Shown: in pieces, positions 1 to 7,180 of the stretch
Numbering within the stretch: the first letter of the stretch is position 1
Layout: every line of letters starts with the position of its first letter
From: Gammaproteobacteria bacterium UBA2810
GTDB lineage: Bacteria; Pseudomonadota; Gammaproteobacteria; Enterobacterales; Succinivibrionaceae
Length of the DNA: 13,474 nucleotides
NCBI GenBank assembly: GCA_002351705.1
Contig: DEHC01000022.1
Coordinates: 1 to 13,474 of the forward strand
Direction of reading: 5' to 3'
The notes under the pieces: generated by a model
What the model saw: the letters and a program-made list of their open reading frames with translations, nothing else
What the model was told of the DNA's origin: nothing
Database searches by the model: none
Position numbers and translations under genes: made by a program

Positions 1-20
1 CTGTCATATATGATCTCGCC

Positions 21-2171
21 CTAATGACGGGGCTTTCTGGTCTCACCGTACTTGATCCTGCGTTCCTCGTAATATGCTTCCTTCATCGCGTACATGCGCT
101 CGTCGGCGACTGTATAGAGGCTGTTCGGGGCCGTCTCCGGAGACTCGGCATAGCCGTAGCTGAAATAGACCGGGGTCTCGTCCTTGCCGAAGAACCGGAC
201 CTTGTTCCCCTGGACCTCCTTGAACTCGCCCGCGATTGTCTCGTGGCTGTCAATGTCCGAGCCCTCGAGTATGACGACGAACTCGTCGCCGCCGATGCGG
301 TAGAGGCTGGTTCTCGAATGGCGCGACGCGATGTCCTGCAGCATGACGGAGACATTCCTCAGAAGCTCGTCGCCCCACTCATGCCCCATCTTGTCGTTCA
401 TTTCCTTGAGCCCGTTCACGTCAATCAGGAAGAAGCCGAGACGGCTGTTGCTGATCCTGCTGTACCTGCCGATGACCCTCTCGAAGCCGAGACGGTTCTG
501 CAGCCCGGTAAGGCCGTCGGTTGTCGCAAGGAGCTGGAGCTTCTTGTTGAGGTAGTAGTTGTCGAAGGTCGATGCCATGTCGCGGCAGAAGATCTGGATG
601 ATATTCGCAACGCCCTGGTCAATCGGGGCAACCTCGCACTTGATGACCAGCACGCCGGTGCAGTTCCTTCCGATTACCGGGAAAGTGTAGCAGCTGTCCG
701 CGAACTTGTACCCGGCAATGTTCCTGATCTCATTCTCGTCAGGATCGATGAGTGACACGTCAGGCATGGGGGACCTGAGCTCCTCCTCATTCCTGACCTT
801 GATCTTCATGAAGAAGTTGTGGTGCAGATCGAACTCCGCTACGGCCTTCTGGTAGATCTGGAACATCTGGCCGTACTCTGGGCTCTCGCTTACCTGGGGA
901 CGGCAGCTGATAATCGCGCTGTTGACCTTGTTGTTCTGGCTGATCCTGTTCAGGGTTGTCCTCAGGGCAAGGGTTCTCTCTTCGACCTTCTTCTCGAGGT
1001 TTGCCTGATAGTCCTTGAGCTCCTTGGACTGCTTCTCGAGGGTGTCATTCTTCGCCTTGATGGACTCTGCCTGAGTCTGCACGATGCGGTACTGCTCCTC
1101 CTCGGAGCTCTTGAGGCTCACAACGAGCCGCATTACCTCATTGAGCTCGGCGACCGAGAACCTGAGGGGAATAATCTCCTGATTGTTCTGCACGCGCTTG
1201 ATGTTCGAGAACAGCCTGCCGAAGAGCATCATCAGCCAGTAGCCGATTATCGTGGTGAACACCGTGGTGAGGACCGCGAGGAACACGGTGACCTCAAGCT
1301 GCAGGATGATGGATCTCATTATCGCAGCCCTGATACCTTCCTTGGTCCTCGAAAGGGTCACATAGATGGTGACGGCCTCCGCGGCACCGTCAGCCTTGAC
1401 GTTGATGGGGGTATGCTTGCTGACGTAATTGTCAGGCACCACCCTCTGCTCTCTCGTAACCTGGACCTTGGAGCTCATCCTGTTGCCGGCCATTGCCTCG
1501 GCAAGGCGGTTGAGAGGCACGACGACAAAGGCAGTGCCGATGAACTTCGGCCTGCCGGTCTTCTGATCGCTCACATATACCGGAGAGGCGTAGATCAGGC
1601 CGATATGGCCGTTAGGGATAATCTGATCATTGCTCAGGAAGCCCAGATAATTTACGCCCGGGTTGTACTTTATGGCCTTGACGATCCCGCCGTACTCACG
1701 CGAGACCGTCAGATAATGGGCGTACCTCTGGTCAGTCGCAGTTATGCTCTGGCCATCGGAGTCAATGACAGCGGTGAATGAGACAAAATTGAACTCCCTG
1801 ATGAGCTTTGTGACGCTCTCTCCTATTCTGGCAAGGTAGGCACGCCGGCTTTTCTCGCTGCTGTCAGAGGAGGGGAAGCTTGACGCGGCGTTTCCGGTGA
1901 TGCGCTCGGTCTTGTCAAACGCCCTTATGAGGGTTGAGTGTAGATAGTTGTCGGCGAACCTGGAGTCGTAATCCATTGATGTGAGGATATTGCCGAACGA
2001 CGAGTCCCTCATAACGCTGTAGTTCAGGATGGCAATGTAGGCAACCGAGCCGACGAAGAGTACCCAGAGGAAGATCAGGACATATCTGAGCTTGATTTTG
2101 CTGTTTGCGATGCCGGACTGGCTGAAAATCTTCTTCCATGATTCGGGAACGGCATTATTGATGTTTTTCAT
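21..2171 (-). CDS. Membrane-bound diguanylate cyclase (GGDEF) with periplasmic sensor and GAF-like region
   Basis: A 716-residue protein predicted to make cyclic di-GMP from two GTP at the inner membrane. Visible layout: membrane helix 1 at about 29-51; a periplasmic sensor-like stretch at about 52-286; membrane helix 2 at about 287-318; a degenerate HAMP-like linker; a charged coiled coil at about 356-412; a GAF-like region at about 418-540; and a C-terminal GGDEF domain from about 548. The domain has TDGLTGLQNR (551-560), the metal-binding Asp584 in FFLID, and an intact GGDEF at 627-631, so it should be active. The inhibitory RxxD site normally five residues before GGDEF reads HSRT here, so product inhibition is probably absent. 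No EAL domain is present. The ATG at 2171 is preferred over an in-frame TTG at 2189 because a GGGAG ribosome-binding sequence lies between them, 4 bases before the ATG. The gene is separated from purC by a terminator and has its own promoter candidate. The ligand sensed is unknown. Confidence 0.93.
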   Translation of the reverse strand: MKNINNAVPESWKKIFSQSGIANSKIKLRYVLIFLWVLFVGSVAYIAILNYSVMRDSSFGNILTSMDYDSRFADNYLHSTLIRAFDKTERITGNAASSFPSSDSSEKSRRAYLARIGESVTKLIREFNFVSFTAVIDSDGQSITATDQRYAHYLTVSREYGGIVKAIKYNPGVNYLGFLSNDQIIPNGHIGLIYASPVYVSDQKTGRPKFIGTAFVVVPLNRLAEAMAGNRMSSKVQVTREQRVVPDNYVSKHTPINVKADGAAEAVTIYVTLSRTKEGIRAAIMRSIILQLEVTVFLAVLTTVFTTIIGYWLMMLFGRLFSNIKRVQNNQEIIPLRFSVAELNEVMRLVVSLKSSEEEQYRIVQTQAESIKAKNDTLEKQSKELKDYQANLEKKVEERTLALRTTLNRISQNNKVNSAIISCRPQVSESPEYGQMFQIYQKAVAEFDLHHNFFMKIKVRNEEELRSPMPDVSLIDPDENEIRNIAGYKFADSCYTFPVIGRNCTGVLVIKCEVAPIDQGVANIIQIFCRDMASTFDNYYLNKKLQLLATTDGLTGLQNRLGFERVIGRYSRISNSRLGFFLIDVNGLKEMNDKMGHEWGDELLRNVSVMLQDIASRHSRTSLYRIGGDEFVVILEGSDIDSHETIAGEFKEVQGNKVRFFGKDETPVYFSYGYAESPETAPNSLYTVADERMYAMKEAYYEERRIKYGETRKPRH

Positions 2172-2218
2172 GGCTCTCCCGATAGACAAAAACGCCGGGT
2201 AAACTTCAATATTCGGAT

Positions 2219-2247
2219 ATTATAAAAAAATCCAATCTCATTAAAAA
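2219..2247 (-). promoter_or_regulatory. Candidate sigma-70 promoter of the diguanylate cyclase gene
   Basis: On the minus strand a perfect TATAAT (2219-2224) lies in an AT-rich patch, with a weak -35 candidate TTTTTA (2242-2247) 17 bases upstream. Transcription would start near 2212, leaving about 40 bases of leader before the ATG at 2171. The -10 box is good and the -35 box is poor (3 of 6), so the promoter may depend on an activator or on upstream AT content. Confidence 0.5.
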
Positions 2248-2333
2248 CGGCACAGTACACAAATTTTAAACAATGCGCGCCGGCAAAAGGAAAATCAGGG
2301 GACGCTGGCACGGCAGACGGCACTGCGCCGCCC

Positions 2334-2393
2334 TCCGGCAGCTCCCGCAAAGGGAGGTGCATGCCGGATCCCGGAGCAGGGAAAAATTTCCGG
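2334..2393 (-). other. Structured spacer downstream of the purC terminator (nested hairpins)
   Basis: The purC-diguanylate cyclase spacer (2190-2456) holds, besides the terminator and promoter, a GC-rich folded-looking stretch. A 7-bp stem (2334-2340 with 2362-2368, TCCGGCA/TGCCGGA) encloses a 5-bp hairpin (2342-2346 with 2352-2356, CTCCC/GGGAG, 5-base loop). A further CCGGA/TCCGG pair (2371-2375 with 2389-2393) sits next to it. It could be a leader element, a small RNA or only a terminator-associated spacer. It does not match the c-di-GMP (GEMM) riboswitch pattern I know. Confidence 0.3.
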
Positions 2394-2397
2394 ATAA

Positions 2398-2430
2398 GAA
2401 AATAAAAAACCCGGGAACAGCTCCCGGGTT
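2398..2430 (-). terminator. Intrinsic terminator of the bamC-purC unit
   Basis: A perfect 9-bp stem (2408-2416 with 2422-2430, AACCCGGGA/TCCCGGGTT) with a 5-base loop is followed on the minus-strand transcript by UUUUUUAUUUU. It begins 26 bases after the purC stop codon. In the plus direction no U-tract follows, so it acts on minus-strand transcription. Confidence 0.93.
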
Positions 2431-2456
2431 CATCAAAAGGCCAGAAGGCAGGTCTC

Positions 2457-3167
2457 TTAGAGAGGAACGCCGATACGGTGTGCAACTTCCTCGTATGCTT
2501 CCATGACGCCGCCGAGGTTCTGACGGAAACGATCCTTGTCGAGCTTCTTCATGGTCTTCTTGTCCCAGAGCCTGCACCCGTCCGGAGAGAACTCATCGCC
2601 GAGGAGGAGCTGTCCGTGGAACTTGCCGAACTCAAGCTTGAAGTCAACGAGGATAAGTCCTGCGTCGTCAAAGAGCTTCTTGAGGACATCGTTGATCTTG
2701 AGGCTCAGAGCCTTCATCTGATCAATGTCCTCCTGGGTGCCCCAGCCGAAGGAAATGATGTGGGAGTCATTTACCATAGGATCATGGAGGGCATCATCCT
2801 TGAGGAAGAACTCGAAAGTCGGAGTCTCAAGCTTCTGGCCTTCCTTTACAGGAAGACGCTTGCAGATGGAGCCGGCGGTGTAGTTGCGGACAACGCACTC
2901 TACGGGAACCATCTCAAGCTTCTTGACAAGGAGCTCGGTGTCGCTGAGAAGTCCCTCAACCTGAGTGGGAACGCCTGCAGCCTCAAGCTTCTTCATGATA
3001 AAGTAGTTGAACTTGTTGTTTATCATGCCCTTGTTATTGAACTGCTGAATCTTTAATCCGTCAAAGGCGGAAGTATCATTTCTGAAGAAGATAATCAGCT
3101 TTTCAGGATCATCGGTAGCATAGACAGTCTTAGCCTTACCGCGATAGAGTTCAGCTTTCTTTTCCAT
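2457..3167 (-). CDS. purC: Phosphoribosylaminoimidazole-succinocarboxamide synthase (SAICAR synthetase)
   Basis: Cytoplasmic enzyme of de novo purine synthesis. It joins CAIR and aspartate with ATP to give SAICAR. The 236-residue length matches the short bacterial form (E. coli PurC is 237). Recognisable blocks in order: LYRGKAKTVY (7-16, nucleotide-binding loop region), FFRNDTSAFDG (27-37), KGMINNKFNYF (46-56), PVECVVRNYTAGS (88-100), HDPMVND (128-134), DDAGLILVDFKLEFG (167-181), DEFSPDGCRLWD (191-202) and DKDRFRQNLGG (210-220). Together they leave no doubt about the family. The ATG at 3167 has a GGAG sequence 7 bases upstream. It lies 61 bases downstream of bamC on the same strand and probably shares its transcript, as in Enterobacteria, where bamC (nlpB) precedes purC. 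No PurR-like operator was seen in the spacer. Confidence 0.98.
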   Translation of the reverse strand: MEKKAELYRGKAKTVYATDDPEKLIIFFRNDTSAFDGLKIQQFNNKGMINNKFNYFIMKKLEAAGVPTQVEGLLSDTELLVKKLEMVPVECVVRNYTAGSICKRLPVKEGQKLETPTFEFFLKDDALHDPMVNDSHIISFGWGTQEDIDQMKALSLKINDVLKKLFDDAGLILVDFKLEFGKFHGQLLLGDEFSPDGCRLWDKKTMKKLDKDRFRQNLGGVMEAYEEVAHRIGVPL

Positions 3168-3193
3168 TTACAAACTCCGGTTAACATAACACT

Positions 3194-3218
3194 GGAAGCG
3201 CGCAGCATGCCCGCTTCC
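3194..3218 (-). other. Hairpin in the bamC-purC spacer
   Basis: A perfect 7-bp inverted repeat (3194-3200 with 3212-3218, GGAAGCG/CGCTTCC) with an 11-base loop lies between bamC and purC. No U-tract follows on the minus-strand transcript, so it is not a convincing terminator. It could be a processing or stability element that sets different bamC and purC mRNA levels. Confidence 0.35.
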
Positions 3219-3228
3219 CTTAAAACCA

Positions 3229-4386
3229 TTACCTGCCTGACACCCTGACGGCCTTCGACGTAACCTGCCTGAAGGACTCCGCCAGCGCATTGGCAAACCT
3301 GAAGTACAGCCTCTCGACAGTGTCAGGCTGAAGCCTTACATTGTCGTCATCAAAGAACTGTATGGTGGTCTTCCCGTCAGCAAGCCCCACCTCAATCCGG
3401 TAGTCATCCTCATCGATGGCGAATGGATCAATGCCCTTCTCCCTCCAGAATGATGCACTGGGCTCATCGTAGCTCACGATGATTGAGCCGCGGATCTTCT
3501 CGCTCTCCGAAATCTTGAAGCCGTACTCTGGCAGCATCCTCAGGAGGACGTCCCAGACCGTGTCGTATGATGCGCCGACTTCCCAGCCCTGGACGCCGTG
3601 ATCGCCCTCGAGCATGGAGATCTCAATCTCGGTGCGGGCACGCTCCCTCTCCTCGTCGGTCTGCCTCTCGTAGTCAGCCATAATCTGATTGATGAAGGAT
3701 CTCGTGTACCTGTTCATGGCAAACTGATCCATCCTCACATTGAGTCGGTTCTCGCCCTCGAAGAGCTTGAAATTGGTGAGCTCTGCAGATACGCCGATCT
3801 TCTGCTCGCGGTAGTCGCGGACAACGTAGAGGTTGTACTTCTGCTTGGCGTAGCGCTGCTCCTCCTTGGCCTTCCCAGGAGTATAGGGCTGCATGACAGT
3901 GTCAGTGATGAACCACTCGGTGGAGATCTTCTTCTGCCCGAGATCGGTGCTCTCAATGCCTATTCCGCGGCGGCTCAGGAAGCCGAGCACCTCGTTCCAG
4001 ACGCGGTTAAGGTACTCGTCTGAGCCCGGGGTCAGATCATTGAGCCATACAGTCGAGAGGTTGCCGTCATTCGCGACATAGGAGTTCGGAACGCTGCTGT
4101 AGAGCTGCACGGGGCTTCTGATATCGATCTGATCGCCGACCGGACGCTCGGCTGATGAGTCGGTCTTCGAGAGGTCAACGCGGTAGGTGCGGGTGAACTT
4201 GAGGTTGTTTTTGCTGGTAATGCGCAGATCCGCAGGCTTGCTCAGGGCTCTCAGGTATCCGAAACCGTTCTCTGCAGTCTCATTTCCTGTGGAAAAGTCC
4301 AAGATCTTGCAGCCACTCAGTGCTGAAGAAGACAGGACCGCGGCCGCAATGAGCAGGCAAAGTCCGTGATTCCTATTTTTCAACAT
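3229..4386 (-). CDS. bamC: Outer membrane protein assembly factor BamC (NlpB-like lipoprotein)
   Basis: Lipoprotein subunit of the BAM machine that folds beta-barrel proteins into the outer membrane. From the ATG at 4386 it has 385 residues: a signal peptide with hydrophobic core at about 9-24 and lipobox L23-S24-G25-C26, so Cys26 is the lipidated residue. A long polar N-terminal segment with a DIRSP motif (88-92) follows; the equivalent region in E. coli (LDIRPP) binds BamD. Two helix-grip-like domains come next, roughly 123-236 and 266-373, the second containing YDTVWDVLLRMLPEYGFKI and the GSIIVSYDE strand typical of BamC. It is about 40 residues longer than E. coli BamC (344). A more distal start would place 32 residues before the signal peptide and run through the promoter; the chosen start has an AGG sequence 8 bases upstream. 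The purC gene follows, supporting the assignment. In E. coli dapA precedes bamC; here a glycan operon takes that place. Confidence 0.93.
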   Translation of the reverse strand: MLKNRNHGLCLLIAAAVLSSSALSGCKILDFSTGNETAENGFGYLRALSKPADLRITSKNNLKFTRTYRVDLSKTDSSAERPVGDQIDIRSPVQLYSSVPNSYVANDGNLSTVWLNDLTPGSDEYLNRVWNEVLGFLSRRGIGIESTDLGQKKISTEWFITDTVMQPYTPGKAKEEQRYAKQKYNLYVVRDYREQKIGVSAELTNFKLFEGENRLNVRMDQFAMNRYTRSFINQIMADYERQTDEERERARTEIEISMLEGDHGVQGWEVGASYDTVWDVLLRMLPEYGFKISESEKIRGSIIVSYDEPSASFWREKGIDPFAIDEDDYRIEVGLADGKTTIQFFDDDNVRLQPDTVERLYFRFANALAESFRQVTSKAVRVSGR

Positions 4387-4422
4387 TGTCAAACCTGTGC
4401 TGATGCTGAAACAACCCTTAAA

Positions 4423-4450
4423 ATTATAGCACATGAACCACAGACCTGAA
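4423..4450 (-). promoter_or_regulatory. Extended -10 promoter of bamC-purC
   Basis: On the minus strand TGCTATAAT (4423-4431) is a perfect extended -10 element. A weak -35 candidate, TTCAGG (4445-4450), is 16 bases upstream of the hexamer. Transcription would begin near 4416, giving a leader of about 30 bases before bamC. It lies wholly in the 65-base spacer after the preceding glycan gene. There is no terminator in this spacer, so read-through from the glycan operon into bamC is also possible. Confidence 0.7.
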
Positions 4451-4451
4451 C

Positions 4452-5633
4452 CTATATGGCAAAAAACTTGGAGTTCACCCACGCCACCGTGAAGTATGTC
4501 GCGGTCGCCGCGCCGCAGGTCAGGAGGATGTACCTGAGCACGGAATTCTTTCTGACGAGCTCATAGAGCGCGATATAGGTCGGGAACAGGCCGAAGAGGT
4601 ACCTCGGGAACGTGTTGATGCTCGTGAGGAGCGGCACCGTGATGCAGATGATCATGAAGATGAACTCGGAGTAGAGCCTGCGCCAGATGAGCACCAGTGC
4701 GAGAAGATAGCCCACAACGATGCTTACCGCCATATAGGTCTTGCGCCCTCCGGTCATGAGGCCGCTGTACCAGTAGTCAAACGGGTTGCCGACGCTTCTG
4801 CCCCAGGCAAACTGGATGTTCTTGAATGACTCGGGATCGCCTGTGTAGTAATAGTAGAAGGTCATGAGGAGGAAGAACGGCATCGGCACGATGAACACCG
4901 CAAGGAGGGACTTCATGGCCGGGAGCTCTAGGCGGAGGAAGCTTCTGATGCCGAAGGCCCTTACGGATTCAGTGAGAATCACGAACACCGACATTACCCC
5001 GAGGACCTTGGTGCCGGTCATGAAGAAGCCGCATACGGCCGCGGCAAGCCAGAGTCTCCTGTACGAGCAGTAAAAGAGCATTGCCGTCAGCATCAGGAAG
5101 AGCGACTCCGTATACGGCGCAATGAAATATACCTCATACGGGCAGAAGCACATGAAGAAGATTACAAAGTAGATCTTGTAGTCGGCAACGCCCTTCAGCA
5201 GGAAGCACTTCGCGATGAACACGAGGGCTATGAGGAAGCAGAGATTGGAAATCACATAGAAGGCGTCTAGCACCGTTATGCCGAGAAGCTCATGGAGGAG
5301 CCTCGCGAGTCCCGGGTATACCGGCATGAATGCCCAGTTGGACGCATGTCCGGTCGTGAGTCCGTGCGGATAGTGGTCATAGCCGAACTCGGCGATGGTT
5401 GAGTACCAGTAGCAGTCGAACGAGCAGAACGAGTCTGCCGTCCTGTCCCACATGTTGAAGAGGCTCTCCATGGTCAGCACCTCGCCGGTGCCGAAATTTA
5501 TGTGCCCCATCAGCCCGATGAAGTAGAAGAGCACCCTGCTCACAATGAATGCGCAGAGAATAACCGTAAGGTACCGGTATTTTTCCCATGCGCTTCCTGT
5601 GAGGACTGCAGGCGCCGGCTGCTCAGTCTGCAT
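4452..5633 (-). CDS. PIG-V/Gpi18-family membrane mannosyltransferase-like glycosyltransferase (GT-C fold)
   Basis: A 393-residue polytopic membrane protein with roughly nine or more hydrophobic helices. It resembles the bacterial relatives of GPI mannosyltransferase II (PIG-V/Gpi18, COG5542 type). Signatures seen: SFDCYWYSTIAEFGYD at 71-86, matching the family's WD..WY..IA..GY loop, then NWAFMPVYPGLARLL (99-113), PYTESLFLML (173-182), MTGTKVLG (205-212) and INTFPRYLFGLFP (339-351). In eukaryotes the family uses dolichol-phosphate-mannose on the lumenal side. By analogy this enzyme should use a polyprenyl-phosphate sugar on the periplasmic side. The actual sugar and acceptor cannot be read from the sequence. 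The start at 5633 overlaps the preceding GtrA-like gene by 11 bases, suggesting translational coupling, with GGAGG and GGAAGA sequences upstream. A more distal start (5729) would add 32 residues that only read the gtrA-like gene in another frame. Confidence 0.85.
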   Translation of the reverse strand: MQTEQPAPAVLTGSAWEKYRYLTVILCAFIVSRVLFYFIGLMGHINFGTGEVLTMESLFNMWDRTADSFCSFDCYWYSTIAEFGYDHYPHGLTTGHASNWAFMPVYPGLARLLHELLGITVLDAFYVISNLCFLIALVFIAKCFLLKGVADYKIYFVIFFMCFCPYEVYFIAPYTESLFLMLTAMLFYCSYRRLWLAAAVCGFFMTGTKVLGVMSVFVILTESVRAFGIRSFLRLELPAMKSLLAVFIVPMPFFLLMTFYYYYTGDPESFKNIQFAWGRSVGNPFDYWYSGLMTGGRKTYMAVSIVVGYLLALVLIWRRLYSEFIFMIICITVPLLTSINTFPRYLFGLFPTYIALYELVRKNSVLRYILLTCGAATATYFTVAWVNSKFFAI

Positions 5634-6105
5634 TCTTCCGGGAGCCTCCGTCCTTGTCCTTGGCAGTGCCTTTGAACACCATGAATTTCGACAGGAAATA
5701 GGTGACGAAGACCACGGACACCGCAGCAATGAATATCGGGGGGAATCCTCTTATGTCAAAGGCGGTGAGCACGTTGATAATCAGGATCCTGATGAGGTAC
5801 GAGAACACCGAGACTGCGAAGAACTTCAGGACGCTGCCGCCCTTCCTGAACGTGAAGTAGCGGTGCCCGACATAGGATACCGAGAACGCGATGATGAAGC
5901 CGATGGTTGCTACAACCGCCTCATGCCTTGAGAGCGACTCGACAAAATGGATGAGACAGAAGCAGATCGCTAGATCAACCACGGTCGCAAGCCCGCCCAC
6001 AATGCAGAACCTGATGAAACGCATCAAAGACGGCACGGGAATCCCCAGGATCTTCCTGTTTTCTGCCGCAGTACCGGCGCTGACCTGTTCTTCAGCTGTG
6101 CTCAT
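5623..6105 (-). CDS. GtrA-family polyprenyl-phosphate-sugar flippase
   Basis: A 160-residue membrane protein with four predicted helices at about 33-54, 62-80, 94-114 and 122-143 and charged termini. Family features visible: MRFIRFCIVGGLATVVDLA (28-46), VSYVGHRYFTFR (76-87) before the third helix, and FLSKFMVFKG (137-146) at the end. Members of the GtrA family are small membrane proteins thought to move undecaprenyl-phosphate-linked sugars from the cytoplasmic to the periplasmic leaflet. Its ATG shares four bases (ATGA) with the stop codon of the GtrB-like gene, with AAGG just upstream, so the pair is translationally coupled. Its 3' end overlaps the PIG-V-like gene. The set provides enzyme, flippase and acceptor transferase in pathway order. 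Confidence 0.9.
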   Translation of the reverse strand: MSTAEEQVSAGTAAENRKILGIPVPSLMRFIRFCIVGGLATVVDLAICFCLIHFVESLSRHEAVVATIGFIIAFSVSYVGHRYFTFRKGGSVLKFFAVSVFSYLIRILIINVLTAFDIRGFPPIFIAAVSVVFVTYFLSKFMVFKGTAKDKDGGSRKNAD

Positions 6106-7136
6106 TTGCCTTCGGCGCTCCTCTCGGAATCAGTGTTTTCTTTTCCGGCAGGATTTTTCCTGCTGCCATCGCTCTCATGTGTTGCGGAAAGGCGGCCGGA
6201 CACTCCGTCAATCACATAGAGCGGCCTGCCCTTCACCTCATAGTAGATGCGTCCTACATACTCACCGACCACTCCGATTGATATGAGCTGCACGCCGCCG
6301 AGGAACAGCACGACGCACATGATTGACGGATAGCCCGGGACATCGATGCCGAAATACAGCGTCTTCGCGATCATGATAATCATGTAGAGGAACGCGAGGC
6401 TCGAGATGAAGAGCCCGATATAGCTCCAGATCCTCACAGGGATGCTCGAGAAGCTGAATATGCCGTCAAGCGCGAAGTTCCAGAGCTTCCAGAAATTGAA
6501 CTTCGAGGATCCGGCAGCGCGCTCCGGGCGCTTGTAGGAGACGGCGCAGGATGAGTGGCTTGCCCAGGCAAAAAGGCCCTTCATGAAGCGCTGCTTCTCG
6601 GAGAGCTTGTTGATGGTGTCTATGACCCTCCGGTCAATCAGACGGAAGTCGCCGACATTGACCGGGATCTTGGTCTTGGAGCTCATGAAATTGAACACAT
6701 GGTAGAACCACTCCGCGGAGAAGCGTTTCATCATTGTGTCCTCGCTGCGGTCTGCCCTGAGCCCGTATACCGTGTCGTACTTGCCGTCGCCCTCCTCGTA
6801 TTTCTTGAGGAACTCAAGCACAACCTCAGGAGGATCCTGCAGATCCACGTCCATCGGGACCGCGAAATCACCGTCAGCGACCCTGAGCCCCGCGGAAAGG
6901 GCCGGCTCCTTGCCGAAATTCCTTGAGAAGTTCACCAGCGAGACGCGCCTGTCAGCCGCGATGACCTTATTGACCTCGGCAACCGTATTGTCCCTGCTGC
7001 CGTCGTTGACAAAGATGATCTCGAGGTGATCATGAATAGGCTCAAGGGCCCTGTCGAGCTCCTTCATGAAAGGGGCGATTGAGACCTCCTCATTGAAGAC
7101 CGGAACAATAATCGAAACAAGATAATCTTTTTTCAT
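6102..7136 (-). CDS. GtrB/DPM1-like polyprenyl-phosphate glycosyltransferase (GT2 family)
   Basis: A 344-residue inner-membrane enzyme predicted to transfer a sugar from a nucleotide sugar to polyprenyl phosphate on the cytoplasmic face. The GT-A domain shows VPVFNEE (11-17), VNDGSRDNT (43-51), the SRNFGKEPALSAGL block (71-84) and the DVDLQDPPE metal and substrate motif (96-104). GDFRLIDR (162-169) and RPERAAGSSKFN (203-214) follow. Two C-terminal membrane helices (about 237-257 and 272-296) and VGEYVGRIYYEVKGRPLY (290-307) are typical of the GtrB/YfdH/DPM1 type with two helices. A polar 35-residue tail follows. The sugar is not determined: glucose in phage GtrB, mannose in Dpm1; the PIG-V-like partner favours mannose as a guess. 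The ribosome-binding sequence is weak (GGCGGG), and a tiny open frame ends on the start codon. It lies 44 bases after the small exported protein gene. Confidence 0.93.
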   Translation of the reverse strand: MKKDYLVSIIVPVFNEEVSIAPFMKELDRALEPIHDHLEIIFVNDGSRDNTVAEVNKVIAADRRVSLVNFSRNFGKEPALSAGLRVADGDFAVPMDVDLQDPPEVVLEFLKKYEEGDGKYDTVYGLRADRSEDTMMKRFSAEWFYHVFNFMSSKTKIPVNVGDFRLIDRRVIDTINKLSEKQRFMKGLFAWASHSSCAVSYKRPERAAGSSKFNFWKLWNFALDGIFSFSSIPVRIWSYIGLFISSLAFLYMIIMIAKTLYFGIDVPGYPSIMCVVLFLGGVQLISIGVVGEYVGRIYYEVKGRPLYVIDGVSGRLSATHESDGSRKNPAGKENTDSERSAEGK

Positions 7137-7159
7137 AATAGCCCGCCGTTTTCACTCAT
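7133..7159 (-). CDS. Possible 8-codon leader peptide overlapping the GtrB-like start
   Basis: In the 44-base spacer before the GtrB-like gene a frame ATG-AGT-GAA-AAC-GGC-GGG-CTA-TTA ends in TGA. That stop overlaps the GtrB-like ATG as ATGA, the same junction used between the next two genes. The downstream gene has only a weak ribosome-binding sequence, so terminating ribosomes could re-initiate there. No clear ribosome-binding sequence precedes the tiny frame itself. This is an inference from layout and may be chance. Confidence 0.2.
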   Translation of the reverse strand: MSENGGLL

Positions 7160-7180
7160 CATTCAGCTTTGTCAGGACTA

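Noticed and set aside
24..1781. Long plus-strand open frames (24-755 and 819-1781) opposite the diguanylate cyclase
   Set aside because: They are antisense to a gene with clear GGDEF motifs, have no recognisable domains and arise from codon bias on the opposite strand.
2190..2456. A c-di-GMP (GEMM) riboswitch upstream of the diguanylate cyclase
   Set aside because: The spacer is structured but lacks the conserved GEMM core sequences I could look for; only generic hairpins are seen.
4387..4482. N-terminal extension of bamC to 4482, overlapping the glycan gene
   Set aside because: It would put 32 residues before a clear lipoprotein signal peptide and translate across the TGCTATAAT promoter; the ATG at 4386 has its own ribosome-binding sequence.
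5634..5729. Extension of the PIG-V-like protein to 5729
   Set aside because: The extra 32 residues only read the GtrA-like gene in another frame and have no family similarity; the start at 5633 gives a short coupled overlap.
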